Below are positions 44,267-58,299 of a stretch of 64,000 bases of DNA, one piece after another. The position numbers and the translations under genes are program-made. The stretch comes from Micrasema longulum (lineage: Eukaryota > Arthropoda > Insecta > Trichoptera > Brachycentridae): contig JAGVSM010000841.1 of the NCBI GenBank assembly GCA_022494885.1, positions 1 to 64,000 on the forward strand, written 5' to 3'. Below the pieces are notes generated by a model that did no database searches, had not been told where the DNA came from, and saw only the letters and a list, made by a program, of their open reading frames with translations. Numbering within the stretch: the first letter of the stretch is position 1; every line of letters begins with the position of its first letter.

Positions 44267-46379
44267 TTTATTTTTAAGAATCATGAGTTATTTAAAAAAA
44301 AAACCTACATACGTTTACATTTTATATAATATTTATAATGGCGGGCAGATTACCTTTAGGCAATTTCTTTCTACCTACCTAAACCATTCAGTTTGAGAGA
44401 AAAAATATTTGAATATTTATTTATTAACCCTTACAGATTATTACATACATTTTACAAAAATAATACTAACATTTTTTATTCATACTCTGTTGTTCAAATT
44501 AATATTTTTTACATCTTTTGAAAAGTTCGTCTGAGTCTTTTGTTTAGTTTTGTCTGGTAGTTTATTGTATAATTTCAGTACCTAGTTTATTTAATAAACT
44601 TAATAATGAATTAAATTCAATTTAATAAATAGTACATGGACATTTAAAGTCCTAGTAAAAACAGAGGACGCTTTCAAATGTTTTAGCCCGTTTGTCCACA
44701 TTCGATATAATAGAATACGTGTGTGTTTTCAAACTTTATCATTTATTGTAATCTTAAAATAGTCGCAAAAAAGGCTTACAAATACCTCAAAATAACGAGA
44801 AGGTGCAGACATTAAAAAAGACCTCCAGTAATACGAGTTATTTGACTTAATGATATGTTTTTCTATTGAAAGGTCGCCATGCTGTCTAGCTTAACGTATC
44901 TACCTGCATAAAATATTTCGTTGTATTACATTTGAATGATCTTCCGTGGAAATTGAAAAAAGAGAACTCGATATAATCGAGGATCGAACCGGGGCCGGAG
45001 ACTTTGTGACAGCAAAATGTAATAACCGCATACCCGTAGATCTGACAATAACGAGAGTCAGCTACGTAATATCTACATCACGACAGTATTAATTTAATAT
45101 GTGGTTCAACGCACTTTTTAATATTAGGTTTTTTTGTTGACAGAGACTTCTGTCATAAATTATTGTGGGTAGGTAGGTATTTTAATTGGTTTACCATAAG
45201 TATTTACCACTTACCGGTCATTATCTACAATGTCGACTAACTCGATATAAAAAAAAACTCTAATTAAGTTTTTCAATTTAAAATCAAGTAGGAATAAAAA
45301 AATAATATATACAAATTCGCGATGATAATCCGTCAAACTTTTAGCAAAGAATGCCGTCCCGCTAGCATACAAGAGCAAACAAACATATTATTATATATAT
45401 ATTTTTGTATGGCTATAATATTTTTTTTGGATAATCCTGTTAATGATATTATATTTTTTGTCAAAGCTCCCATTCTGATATAAGTTTAAAAAAAATAATC
45501 CACTGTGAAAAATACTTTAATTTACACATACTAATACATACATGGCTACTTTCGATAGGCTTCTGCAGTAACGAGTTTTAATTTCATTAAATAAATAAAT
45601 TAAATATTGCGCAACGGAAGCAGACTATTAAACCGTTTTTGGCCTTTTCTTTCTTTTAAGTTATTTTAGGGTAAATATTTTGATTAAAAAAAAAGAGAAA
45701 GGTCAACATAAATATAAGTAAGATATACCGGGGCGTGTTGAACAACTTTTTATACATTTTGGTCTATACTCGAAACCATTGAACATAATACTGGAACTAT
45801 AATATTGTTATCTCAAGCTTTCGAATGAACGCAAAAAATATTTTTTTTGCACGACTATCACAAAATTGACATATTTACAAAATACGGGGCGTGTTGAACT
45901 AGTTTGTAGGATGAGTTGAACCGCTAGTTGATACAACATGTTGATTGGAAAACAATAATGAATGCCTCTAAAATGTACGGGAGTATCAAATATAATTTAT
46001 TTGCAGCATTATAAAACAACAAATTCACCAAGTTATGTAGAGATATTAATAAATGTATGTATTAGGGTATTATCACCCGGTAGGAATATCGGATTTCACA
46101 TGTTTCACATATAAAAGATTTCTCAAAGACTCTTTTAGTGTTTATAAAAGCTCTAATAATCAATAATTTCATTCATAAATTTCGTTTACTATTTTCAAGA
46201 TCTCTGAAAAGCTATTTTATTCGGTTGGTAATAAATTAGATCATCCAAATCCACCCAACAGTACACCACGGATCGTGCATTTGTTTGAAATGTTGGTAGT
46301 ACCGAATAGAAATTCAAACGACGCGTATTGTTGTCTATGATTTTTTCCCCTTCTCTAGCCAACCTTGAAATAAATGGCG
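44267..46379. other. Spacer, tRNA-like scrap, no gene
   Basis: Minus strand near 44950-45050 has a tRNA-like B-box (CGGTTCGATCCTCG). CGGGGCGTGTTGAAC occurs twice, at about 45729 and 45887. No gene otherwise. Confidence 0.4.
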
Positions 46380-46939
46380 ACCGTAAAATGGGGCGACATT
46401 CAAATCGTAAGGCGACTTTGATCAGCGGATATATTGTTTATATTTATCTCTATAACTTCTGATCATTAATAAATTTCGGTCAATTTTAACTGTTTTTTTT
46501 TTATATGCTATTATACGGAATACGCTTTAAACGCAATTGTTATATAACTTTATTTCAAGTAAGAATCGTCTAGCTATTTTTATTTTTTATTTAGTGATAG
46601 CCTATTTATTTAATGATAAAAGTAATTTCCATTGTCTTGACATCACTGGTATTTTTATCACTAAGTATCCATTATTATGATTGTTTTCATATTTTAATTT
46701 TTATTTAACGAAAAATAAGAAGTTTTCTAAAATGAGCTGAAATTAATCATTTTATATGCATCTTTTTTTTGCGAGCGAAATGATTCAAACTTATTAATAA
46801 AAGTTTTGAGACAGGGCCAACAAAAAAATATTTTGCTCAAATACTAGGAAAAGCTGTTACAAAAGTTCGAGCTGCTTCCGACCATAACAAAATATTATTT
46901 GAAACACTATATAATGAATAATATAAAGCTAAACATCCT

Positions 46940-47110
46940 TAAAAGCATTTTAGCCAGTTTTCCAGAACAGAAGGAAAATTTTATTTACCAAGCGATAGTA
47001 AAATGTGGGGACTGGGGATTTCCCCTTAACATACGGGATTTCAGAATATAAATAAAAAATATTTTGACTCAAATGAACGAGTCTAAAAAATTTTCTTTTA
47101 AAGGTGAGCA
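46940..47110 (+). pseudogene. Possible pogo/CENP-B-like transposase N-terminal scrap
   Basis: Plus strand reads LASFPEQKENFIYQAIVK, CGDWGFPLNIRDFRI, stop, IKNILTQMNESKKFSFK. A GxWGxP-LxxxD-R block follows the DNA-binding region in many pogo-class transposases. Words of the type CGACTTTGATCA nearby (46425, 48170) may be terminal motifs. Identity is tentative. Confidence 0.35.
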
Positions 47111-48599
47111 AATAAAAGTGAAGATTCGTCCTGGAACGATAACGGTGAAGTGATTTATCTAATAAACCAGACAATTGTTACGAAACCTCATACACTTCAA
47201 TTGCACTTCTTGTGAAATTTTCTCGAACACTATTGAATATAGCCAGTATTCATTTCCCAAGTATGCTTCACGTCTTTATAAGAAACATATCAACAGATAC
47301 AATAATTGCTTTCCTGAAATAAAGTAATGGATTCTATGTCATTCGGTAAAATAAATATTTTCAAAGCTGTGAAAGATAAGTTTTCATCAAATAAAAAAAA
47401 CACAACAACCTCTCATTCTGTTTCGATAATAATGTCAGCCAATAAACAAATTCTTATACACAATAATACATTTATTACTGATATTTTTTTTCAATCGGAG
47501 AGCAAAGTATATTATGTTATCTTTATCAATTATTTGAAATATTTCATTTATATATTTTTTATAATCACCCCAATATTTTTCAATTTTAAACTTTATTTAT
47601 ATTTCAATTATTATTTTTGAGTTTATATTAAAATTCCATTTTCTGGTTTACAATAATTAGAAAAAAAAAATTATCTGGAATTAAAGTATATTATTTTTAT
47701 TTACCTAATTATTTCATGAGATTCGACTTAAACGCTTATTTATTACACGCCTTTTGATAATTTCCTGATACCGGAGTGTTTTTTTTGCAAGTAATTTATT
47801 ATTGGAGAATGGATAATATAATTCAGAAAGAAGTGAAAAGTTATATTAATAATTATTTTTTGTATGGCACTCACTGAAAACACCGTTTTTTTATAATTTA
47901 TATGTTATACTAAAAATATTTACTGATTAAAAATAAAATAAACAAATAATTGTAAGATATCACTCCTCATTTTATACACAAGAATGGCTTTTTTACGTAA
48001 AGCGAAGCGTTAATGTAAATATATGTATTAAATATATTTAAAAAATGCATTAAGTAGTAATGTTGTATACGTTATAATTATTTTTTATCTTAATAAAGTA
48101 AAAAAAAAAAAAAAATGTTCAAAACAAACGCATAAAATCATGATGTATCAAAGCGACCCCGCTCCGAAGGGTTGACTTTGATCACCAAGTTTTTATTATT
48201 TTCTCGCTCACACGTTTAAAGTTCGAAACTGATCGAAGTCACCCCATTCCACTTACTCTACTCGAATCATAAATTTTTACGTAAAAACTATCTCGGCACT
48301 CGATGACGTCAAACTTAGTGACGTCATGAGTTGTCTGTTTTTATTTACATCCAAATGACTTGACTTTGATCCTTTATATCTTCCTTACTTCTAAACGGAT
48401 TTTAATAAAAATAGTACCGATTGTTTTATGATTTTTTAAATTAATTTATAGCGAATAAAAAAATCCGTGATCATTGCCCATTGCAAATCTGAAAAATATA
48501 TATTTAAATATATATTTTTTTTAAAACTACTGAAATTAGCTAGAATCGAAAATATTTAAACCAATAATTTGAAATGACAAACGAGTGGAGTCGTACTTA
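47111..48599. other. Spacer, no gene
   Basis: A 97-codon AT-rich frame at 47327-47620 is taken as chance (Ile/Phe/Tyr-rich). Poly-A at 48100-48115. GACTTTGATCA words recur. Confidence 0.45.
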
Positions 48600-48860
48600 A
48601 AAAAACTAAAAATAAATGATATGTGTGCCATGCTATGCTGAGGTCAAAGAGACTACATTGCGTGTTTTGCAACTACAATTTTAGGTTTTGAAACTGTTGT
48701 CATTCCAGTTTTATCAATGTTCAAAATTCTTGTTGCTGTAAATTTATAATTATTCATTACATCACGCAATATTAAAAAAAATCGTTTAAGACATTGATCT
48801 ACTGAGTAAAATAGACTCTGGTATCTTAAAGATAAACTTGTCATCAGTTTTCAAAAATCA
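48600..48860 (-). pseudogene. Pogo-like transposase, catalytic-domain start fragment
   Basis: The minus-strand frame (48653-48844) contains KFTATRILNIDKTGMTTV, then SKPKIVVAKHAM. Pogo-class (Tc1/mariner) transposases have an NVDETG-x-TTVQKP block; here the E is replaced by K. The preceding DQCLKRFFLILRDVM resembles the helix before it. The rest of the DDE domain is missing. Dead fragment. Confidence 0.65.
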
Positions 48861-49234
48861 TTTGATTAGTTTTCCAAGTTTTGATATTAAGATACTTTAA
48901 ATATATATTTTTTGTATTTTCATAGACAAGGCGATGAACATTTTTAGGTGCATCGAAAAAAAATACTGTCAATAGTCGTAGTAAATAATCCGCAAAAAAA
49001 TCTTACGTAACGGTGAATACAATACTTTAAAATGGCATATTATACTACACTCAAAACTGTATTTTGTAATGACAATTGATTGTATCATTCTCTTTGATTC
49101 CTCGAGGAAAGCAATTTAAACCATGACTCGTTTTTTTGTTTAATTACCTACGCATACTGTAATAAAGAAACATAATATTATATATTCATAAACGACAATG
49201 AATCTGCAATGTTTTGAGTTTGTAAAATGTTTGT

Positions 49235-49430
49235 AGACAGGCTGGATTTCCTCCCTAGGGAGTTATTAAGATCTAAATTTGTTGACACAGCGTATAAAGT
49301 GGGCACTTAAATCATTCAATGACAAATCATAAGCCCTGTAAATGCCTAGACTTCCATATTCCCCTCTCTAAATTTTTTCCCTCTCTATTGCAACAAATTT
49401 ATAAGATTAATCTTATTCAATTGTTTACCA
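49235..49430. repeat. Foldback repeat family M, short copy
   Basis: GGCTGGATTTCCTCCCTAGG on the left, AAATCATAAGCCCTGTAAAT in the middle, and CTCTATTGCAACAAATTTAT on the right. Internal deletion has shortened both arms. Confidence 0.8.
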
Positions 49431-49959
49431 GAAAATATAAATGGGGCGTATAAAACCATCTGGTGCAATAAGCCCAATTATTATTTTTCCTCTTTTCTCG
49501 ACAGCCTTTTCTCAAATATTTTATTAAATAATTATTAAACCGCTTTGCACAAATAATTGTTTAAAAGCCAAAAAAGTCATGGACTTTCGCAATTTCCCAA
49601 GTCTAATTATCTTTTATTCTTATCTCGGTTTCAGTAGAAACAGAAAATCAATACCAATTTTCAAAAACTTTTTAACATAAAAACAATTCGCGTATGCTTT
49701 TGCTTTTAACTCTACCTGGGAAATTCATGGTGCGCGATGATCGCACATCCTTTCCAGCTCTTTAATTCTTGTTTAAACTTGTTCAAACAGTGACGGATTT
49801 TAGATATTCATATGTAGGTATATCTATGAAGGTAGTGCAACACGCTCCGGTCTACCCTACCTACGTTAGCAAAGGTACATATAAAATAGTACTATATTAT
49901 TTTTGACAAACCTACATAAACTATACCAAGCTCCTTTTAAATATTTTTTTATTTGTTTT

Positions 49960-50330
49960 AAACGAAGTGAATTTTTTAAAATTTTTTTATTTATCATACT
50001 ATAAGCGCTTTGATTTGAGAAAGTATTGTATTTCTGAAATAACTCCGCGTGTGACGTCAGTGGTTCCCTTCTGCTTATTCTCGATCAGTTCTGCCCGTTA
50101 ATCCATTGACGGCGAGCAAACCGGACATCTTCAATAACTCTCACATTATTGGTTGATTCATATGAACCAGTGACGTCGTTCAAAATAGTTCGTTTCTATT
50201 ATTTTTCATACGTGTTTAGGAAACTTTGCCGAACAATTTAATGCTCCATATATTATCGCGCGAAAGAAAACATTTATTGTATCCGATTTCCCGTAGGGCT
50301 GAATTTCCTCACTGCTTTGACATCAGATTA
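49960..50330 (+). repeat. Dispersed repeat D, copy
   Basis: GAAATAACTCCGCGTGTGAC, GTTCAAAATAGTTCGTTTCT, GGAAACTTTGCCGAACAATT, then CGATTTCCCGTAGGGCTGAA. It follows the order of the 18.6 kb copy. Confidence 0.7.
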
Positions 50331-52209
50331 TAGAAAACGTACGATGCGATGTTAACCCTTCCCTTACTGTGCAAAAAGCATTCCGATGCTGTGTAGTCAT
50401 TGCGCACGCAAAATTGAGAGATTTAATATCGGAAATATAAATTTTAAAAAATATATATATTTATGGTTGAAGTAAAAAGTGAAAATATTTTAAACATAAT
50501 AACTAAAAATATGAAGAAAAAAAATGGTTGGCTGACGCTCACAGCGCGAGCAAGAGGACCATGCTTAACGAAGCTCGGAGAGCTTTAGGCGTCTGGAAGT
50601 GTCGTAAACTGGCTATTGGTTTTTGGCCTGCGTTACGCATAATATTGTCTCACTCGCTCGCTAATACAGATGCAGCATCGAGAGAGAGACGTTAAGAGTA
50701 TGTGAGACGATCGTATATTCAGTACTCTTTTACTTCATACGCCGCTACTTGCAACACATTTCATGTATTGGTGATTTATCACCGATTTTGTATAAAATGT
50801 TTTTTTTTACCCAATAAGCATTTATTATTTAATAATAAATTATTATCAAATGTATTATAATAATTAATAAATTATAAATATTAAAATTATTATACAATTA
50901 ATTAAAGATTATACGGAATTTCACATGCGATACAGTGTGTTCCGTGCCATTTTCCCGCGTTCCTTGTTTTGTGGCACACTGCTGAGTGTTGCCAACTTCC
51001 ATCAAGGGGTTGGAATGTAAAAAAGTTGCCAATTTTTTACTCACAAAGATTTTTGTTTTTATCGCCCAAAAAAATTCAACCCGGATTTTAATGGTTTTCC
51101 CATGAAACATTATACCATCCTTCGTATACTCGTACGTGAAGCATTTAACCAAAAAAATAAAAGTCTTAATATATTTAACACTCCATGTAATAGGTGCAGA
51201 AGATAACTAATAGGCTCGATTCAAAATAACATAGAATAGACGTATTGTCCCTGTTCTCACTCTTAATCATTAAATCAAATGCAATTTTTCATTCCTACTT
51301 TCCTTGATTTATCCTTTACCACTCCTTATCAATTTCCTTCTTTTCCTTTCCACTATCTCCTTGTTTTGTGCATATTTATTTTATTTTAATATTTACTATG
51401 TTTATTCTTTAATCAGTTTAAACCGTCGCGTCATTGCTTTATTTTAGTATAATTTAGTGAATACATAAATTATTGGATGGCAGATCTTATTAAATTTAAA
51501 ATACATTTTTTTATAGTCTATATCTATAATAGTTAAACCTGTACATCTGTTTGTATTCGAAATAAATAAAATAAAAATGTATTGATTTTTACTTGTTTTT
51601 GGTTGATCCGTAATCATAGGGTTGGCAACTTACCGATCCAGCGTCGATAGCGCATTCTATCTATCATATTATTTCTTGTCTCGTATTCCTTGTTCCTGGT
51701 CCAGGGTAAGTAAACAAATATTTATTTTATTCCGTAAAATCAAATCTAACTACACATCCATAGGTTTCCAAGATTTTAATCAAATTTGTAATTTCCTCAA
51801 TCATGATGTTGCCCGTGTGCTGTGATTGGTGACTTCCTTGACTCCTACCCCGGGGTCCTCCTTAGCCCCCCCCTTCCCCCTCCTAGACCACGCGGTCGGC
51901 CCCCCTGGTCAACAGTTCCTTATTAACTCAACACGTAGGAAGATCACTCCATTTTCCAAACTTTAGAAGGACAAAAATAATAATTATTGATAATAACCTT
52001 TGTTAAATGTTTCCAGGAAATCTAAGAACCCAAGCTTTTAAAATACTAAAACATTACTGAAAAAATACTCTATAATCCGTACATTTTTTTTGTATAATGT
52101 CCCTTCTTTATTTTAACCACGATATTATTAGTCGGTATAGGACCTGGTTTTAGATCGACCGACACATGAAATAAAAGTTTGAAAAATAATAACCGTTTTC
52201 TAATTAAAC
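50331..52209. other. Spacer with two GC-richer patches
   Basis: 50530-50700 has CACTCGCTCGCTAATACAG and GAGAGAGACG; its identity is unknown. 51840-51905 is a C-rich stretch (CCCCCCCTTCCCCCTCC). GGGTAAGTAAAC at 51705 fits a donor consensus but has no supporting exon. Confidence 0.4.
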
Positions 52210-52607
52210 GTAGTTATGCGGAAAGCAGCCAATCCACAGATTAAAAAAATACTTTTTGATGTTATCGGGTGCAGTAAAGTCAATTCTATGTTTTGCTTAA
52301 AACAACCATACCGCTTTCATAGAAAAAACTGTAATAATCGCCTTCTGAAAGTGCCGATCAAAAAAACAAACAAAAAACACCCCCAGGAAAATCTTACGGT
52401 ACTTTTAAAATCATTTAAACTGGTCAAATACATAATTAGATTCTTGTTTGAAATATTAAAAAAGAAAAAAATGCATTCGTTATTTATCATTTGTTAAAGT
52501 CAAAAACATTCCAACTGTTTTATAGATTTGATTATTCATTCTATTCGAAAATATGATATTAACTCAGTTTCACTTTTCTGTGGCTTGCTGCTTTCTGCAT
52601 AACAACC
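52210..52607. mobile_element. MITE with terminal inverted repeats of about 30 bp
   Basis: The left TIR (52210-52239) holds GTTATGCGGAAAGCAGCC and CACAG. The right TIR in reverse complement (52578-52607) reads GTTATGCAGAAAGCAGC and CACAG. The interior is AT-rich, and an A-rich 93-codon frame in it is chance. A single end of the same family is at 33734. Confidence 0.7.
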
Positions 52608-55600
52608 TTCAATTGTACACTGCACAGAATTCAAAATGCAATTCTTGTAATTGTACAAACAATATATATTTTTTAATGTAATTAATTAAAACACGTTTCA
52701 TTCCAAATTCATACCGAATTGTTGTGTATTATTTTTCTCATGTTGATATTTGAAATCACATTATTTAAAAATATTACTATTATAAATTAATTACTCATCC
52801 CAAAGATGGATCTCGACACAAAACCCGAAGACAAAAATAATAATTCAGAGGTGAAGTCGATAGTTAAAAATGATTATATGCATAAATTTACCACGCTGAA
52901 GTGTACAATTAGTATTGCTGAAATTGACAAAAAGCCCACCATATTTATCACTGCATTGGGCATTTTTGACAATCTTTTAGATACTCATAAGTTTTTTCTT
53001 GTTCTTATCGTCATTGTCTGAGTAATAATTGTGAACTGGAACCAGCAAGGCACCTTCCCATGTCCTACTACCCTTCAGATGTGATATACTGTTACTAATG
53101 TTGATGATAATAGGTGCGTAGTAGGCGGTGTGAGTTTTATGTTATCACCTGGCGCCGGGCAGTATTGAAACGCCTTCATTCATGGTTTTAAATTTTCCTG
53201 GAAAAATTTCAGCACCGCCGTGGAATTTTGTCGGTATTGTTTCTAATATTTCAGTTTATTTTATTGTTGCGGAAATAGGTAAGATAGTAAAAAAATGTCG
53301 CCACTGAGTCGCTAAAGTGGAAGTAATGAATGGACACCGTGCGCTGTGTGCAAGGTATAATGTACGTTGAATGTACGACAAATATTTTACGATCTTTCAC
53401 TTTTATTGAATGTTTATAGTTTTATTGTTCTGAAACACCTTGAAACGTAAAACATTTTTGGACACTACGTAAGTCAATAATAGCATAAATCAAATTTAAA
53501 GGAAAAAAGCATTCTGAGGTTAATAATTGTCATACGTATTTTCCTACATTCCACATAATTTCAATGTTTTGTACACCTTCTCGCTTCCAAAATAGTAATT
53601 AAATAAAGGTAGTTCATACATGTGTACTTCAGAGGCAAACGGATGCATCCAGAATTTGATAAAATTTGATTTGAATCCAGAATTTGATGAAATGACATTT
53701 CGATATTCATATCCAGTTTATGATCATGTCCATTGATTTTGAAGAAATGTAACTCTTTAAATGAAAGAACAATGTACTAATCTACTGAAAATACAAATTA
53801 ATGCTATAAACATAGAATTAAGAATAGTCCAGAAGGAGCATAGAATCATATTTCAATACATCGGACTGTGTCCAAAATTCCCCCTACTATGCCCCCCTTT
53901 CGCCACTCGGATTCGTGATGTCACTGCGTAATGTTGCACGATAGGAAAAAATACAATCATAACACAAATGTAAGGTCAAAAAAATCAATTTTTAATTTCT
54001 CTAAAATTTTATTGTGCACGCGGAAATATTAATTGACATAACAGAGTAGATAAGCAAAGGGTCATTAAATAAGGGTAATTGAATTAATGAACTTTGAACT
54101 TAAAATATAAAACAATTTTTATTTTTACATAAAACGGATATTTTTATATCATGTTTAATTATACTTGATGTTTTAAAGATAATGTCGGTCAAATATTTAA
54201 CCTAGGATTAAACACCACATAGTTGTTTAATCCGAGGTCCAATTTTCAGTTCTCTCATTAGATGAGCAAAGTTTGGTCAAAAAAATTACTTCCCTGGCAA
54301 CACTAACGAAATGTTCATTTCCTTTTCTTCGACAATCTGACAGATGGAAAAATAATTCAATTTTTATGTAATGTATTTGCTACTGACACATTCATTTGCT
54401 AATCACCATGAAATGTGATCCCATCCTGTTTCTTTAGGATCCTAGCAGTATTTCTACACTTTAAAAGGACACACTACGGCATAGTTGAATTCAAATCAGG
54501 AGTTGCGTACTGAGCGACGTCTACAAAGAAACTAATGGGTCAAAATGTAAAACTACTCATTTATAAGTTGTTTAGTCGCCTTTTGTTTGATGCTCGTATG
54601 CGGTTTCTGGCCTATTCTTAATTCTATGGCTATAAATTATATGAAATCACTTAGAAAAAGTAGATTCTTTAGGTTTTTTTTTAACATTTGACGTTTGAAT
54701 TTGCATACGGTCTGCCTATGAGGAACAGATATATTTTATACATTAACGTTTTTTAGAATATTATACTAGCATATTTCAAAAATATTCAAGATCTCTTAAA
54801 TTTGGTGAAAATAAAAACCAATTAGCTAAGCGGGGAACGAACTTCAAATCTCTGATTTTTATCGCCATCCTGCTGCGAAGTTACTACCAGTCATTTGTAT
54901 TTTGGGAAACAACGCTCTTTATTGCGAATTGTGACAAAGAATTGAAGCAAATAATACTCGTTTTTAACGAGAAGTGACTCAAACCGGTCAGTGTCAGTTT
55001 TCCGGTATGGTGAGATCTCTAATGGAGATGAGTGTGAACACCATTTATACTGATCACGTGTCGACTGAAGGAGTAAATCCCAACAATTTTTTTTCAGAGG
55101 AAAGTAAAACCTATTATTTTTTAGTTAAATTTCAACTCTAAAATAAAGTGATAACGAGTTCAGTTTTCTGTGCACAATAATAATATGACCTTAGAAACCA
55201 AAATGTTATCGATCTTGTTTTCAAAAATCTTTCCGAACTTTATAGGTAAACGTCACAAATTGTTCAATAAAAATCACAAAAGAATTTATGTAAATTATAG
55301 GTACTTTGTTCGTCGTCAAACAAATCAACCAATTTAAAATCATTTGTGATTAATCTCTAATCGTTCAACAGGAAATGAACCATTCTTGAGCGTGTCACTA
55401 AAATTCTTGCTAAAAGTTATGTTTACGAATATTTTTGTGAGAATTAAAACACTCAATTTAGGTACATTGTGCTTTTGACCAATCCAATCCGACAATTATT
55501 TGATTCATATTTTACGTTGGCGAGTTAGTGACACAGAAATGACTTTTTGCGGACAATGAAACAAAAGACTTAATAAAACATCTTAAAAAAATATACTTAT

Positions 55601-55769
55601 GCGACTGAAACTTAATTTATAAATAATAATCGGTGATTCTGGAGCTAAAAAACTAAAACTTAGTATTATTTTTCAAAGAGGAACCTACTTCTGGCACTAA
55701 ATGTATATTCGTATTTTTTTATTTACCCAAATACATCAATTTTGAAACTATTTTCTTTTAATAGTAAAA
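52608..55769. other. AT-rich spacer, no gene
   Basis: A hairpin at 54201-54236 pairs GGATTAAACA with TGTTTAATCC. Frame 52806-53021 (MDLDTKPEDKNNNSEVKS) has no family. 53150-53330 is less AT-rich, with a donor-like GGTAAGATAG. No gene is called. Confidence 0.4.
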
Positions 55770-55868
55770 AACTGTGTTAGAAAATGGAAAAACAGTTGTG
55801 TTAGAACGGAATTAAAACATCGGACCTCCTGATCTGGAGTCCACGACACTACTCAGGGAACCACAATC
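55770..55868 (-). repeat. SINE family B, diverged copy
   Basis: Minus strand: GTGGTTCCCTGAGTAGTGTC, GTGGACTCCAGATCAGGAGG, a decayed B-box, then TTCTAACACAACTG. Confidence 0.65.
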
Positions 55869-55949
55869 AGTTTGAAATATTATAAATATTTGAGTTTTTT
55901 TTTTCAATATTTTTTTTTAAAAACACACAATTATTGAGAGACTATTACT

Positions 55950-56070
55950 TATTAATTGACTTATTAATTACAATTATAGTGACACAACAAAGAACGAATT
56001 ATGCCTGTGAATGTCTCCCAACTTGCTAGAAAATTCGTGTTAAGTCGGGGCACATTATTACATACAAACC
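55950..56070 (-). repeat. Dispersed repeat F, copy 2
   Basis: GTGACACAACAAAGAACG, ATGCCTGTGAATG, CAACTTGCTAGAAAATTCGT and GTTAAGTCGGGGCAC match 32225-32305 in order. Confidence 0.6.
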
Positions 56071-58299
56071 AAAAGATTATTATCTAGTGATAAAACTAGT
56101 TTACATACAAAACGTATTTCAAAAAACCTTAAGCACTTTTTCATATTTTCACAAAAGAATCACAGTTTTTAATTACAATTTTAAAATCAGATTTAACAAC
56201 GATATAAGTAAATCTATATTTTATTTATTATTTAAAGTTACAAAAAAAATATTTATGTTATTTTTTTTATGATAAATTCGCAACAAGACTTTTTAGAAAA
56301 GTCCGTCATCAATTCTGTCGTACGAGTAGGTATGACAAACAAGGCAAAAGAAAAATCTTCGAAAATTAGAGTTGGTAAAGTAAAGTGGAATAAATAATTT
56401 AAATATTGAGTTTGTATAACATATATTAAATGCGTTTTTAAAGTAGAGTTAATGGATGTATATTGTTTTGAAAAAAACAATATAAGGAAGCCTTCTTATC
56501 ATTTATGTTGTGTGCGTAATGCAATAAATTAAAATTATATAGATAGTGCGTTTATTCCTGGAATAGAAGAAACAATAACACATACATAATTAAACCTCGA
56601 GAAACTACAATTCAATGGCTTATATCAATATATTTATTGAGTAAAATGATTTTATAGTCCTTGGTGAAACTCAGAAAAAACTATTCATTAGATTGATATG
56701 ACAAGGCTATAATTAAGATATAACAACAGACATGAAGAACATTTTACAAAAGGGAATATAGAAGTCGAGGCATCCACTGGGCTTATTATCTGTTATTGGC
56801 TGGTTTAAAACCCGAGCGGGAAGACGATGTGTTGGCTACCACACAGGATTCCAACATTTTTATTTATTTACTAACCACCGTAGACAATTTGTACAAAAAG
56901 TATAACATAGTTAAAAAGTAATAAATTATTTTATTTATTTATTTATTATCATTACATTACATACACAAAATTATAATTCAAACAAAGTTGCTTTGACTTC
57001 TTATCTAGGGTTATTTACCCCGTTCTAAGACAGTCAAAAATATAAAAAACAGCAATCAATATAAAGAAACAGTTATAAAGATAGAGGACAAAGTGAAAAA
57101 CAAAGTAAAAAATGGAGTAAAAACATGGTAAAAATCTAGTAAAAAAATAGTAAAAATTTAGTAAAAATATAGTAAAAACGTAGTAAAAAAACGAAGCAAA
57201 AACATAATAAAAATAAAGTAATAAATGTAGTGAAAACATAGTAAAAAACATTAAAAATATTTAAATATATATTTAAAAACATTTTAAAACTCAGTAAAAT
57301 AATAAGTAAATAATAATTCAGTTAATAAATCTTACATACACAATGTGATGTACACATTAGGAAATTATGCATTCTGTAAACGTTAGTATAAATAAATTAA
57401 TTTTTAAATATTTATAAACAGATTAATTTTTGGTTCATTGGTTATTGAAGTATGTTGAACCAGTAGAGATAGTAAGTATGATTGCTTGTAAGTAATGTAA
57501 TGTTTCAGGAGTATCAAACTAATTTGATTTATTATCTCATTCAAAAAAAAATATATACTCGTAGGTATTTATCCAAATAAGGGTATACATTTTAGATATA
57601 AAACAGGGTATTATGCATTAGCCAGAAAACTTGCGATTTTTATCTCTTTATACTTAGGAAGGAACATATTCCAAATATTGACATGGTCTGCAAAATCTGT
57701 AAATTTTGCATCCGAGTAACGGAAAAAATGTGCTTTATATTACACAATGTCTATAAAATAGTTTTGTATTTTTAGCTTGGATTGGTATGGCGCGGATATC
57801 CGTACTTTCTCTCTACGGTATGTTTTAATCCCCCAGATCTCTATAGTGCCTACTATTAGAAAGAATAAGCGGCAGGAAATGGCAGGTAGGATTAGGGTAC
57901 AACATATACGGAATATTTATTTAAGGATCTTACATACCTTCTTAAAATTTAAGTTTTTAAAATGATGTTTTTAATTTATCAAAATCTTTGAAGATACTAA
58001 CTGGATTTAACCCTAAGATTTGAAATATAAAAAAATAATAATATTTTTACAAACGTATTTTAGTTTAATATTATGTATGATACAGTCGTACAATAAACAT
58101 GATAATTAAGTATCTAAAAAATGTATGCAACTGCCTTTTTTTTTTTTTTAAGAAAAAAGAGAAATACTCGTGTTCTTACTATTTACTCCAATATTTAAAT
58201 GTTCAGCCCATTTCCTAAAAGTCGTAAATAAGTTGTGCTGGAAAAATGGAAGTTGACCTTTACTACCATATTTAATTTTTTAATAGGCACATTTTATCT
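56071..58299. other. AT-rich spacer
   Basis: Holds a family M scrap at 56752-56812 (GGGCTTATTATCTGTTATTG), the minisatellite below, and a family B SINE tail at 58203-58262. Frame 57777-57965 has no family. Confidence 0.45.
57080..57250. repeat. 11-bp minisatellite, TAGTAAAAANN
   Basis: The core at 57137-57190 repeats TAGTAAAAA plus two variable bases every 11 bp. Looser copies extend either side. Confidence 0.8.

Noticed and set aside
47327..47620. 97-codon plus-strand frame
   Set aside because: Ile/Phe/Tyr/Asn-rich sequence expected from AT-rich DNA; no domain.
51700..51712. Consensus-like splice donor GGGTAAGTAAAC
   Set aside because: No coding frame or acceptor fits it; isolated donors are common by chance.
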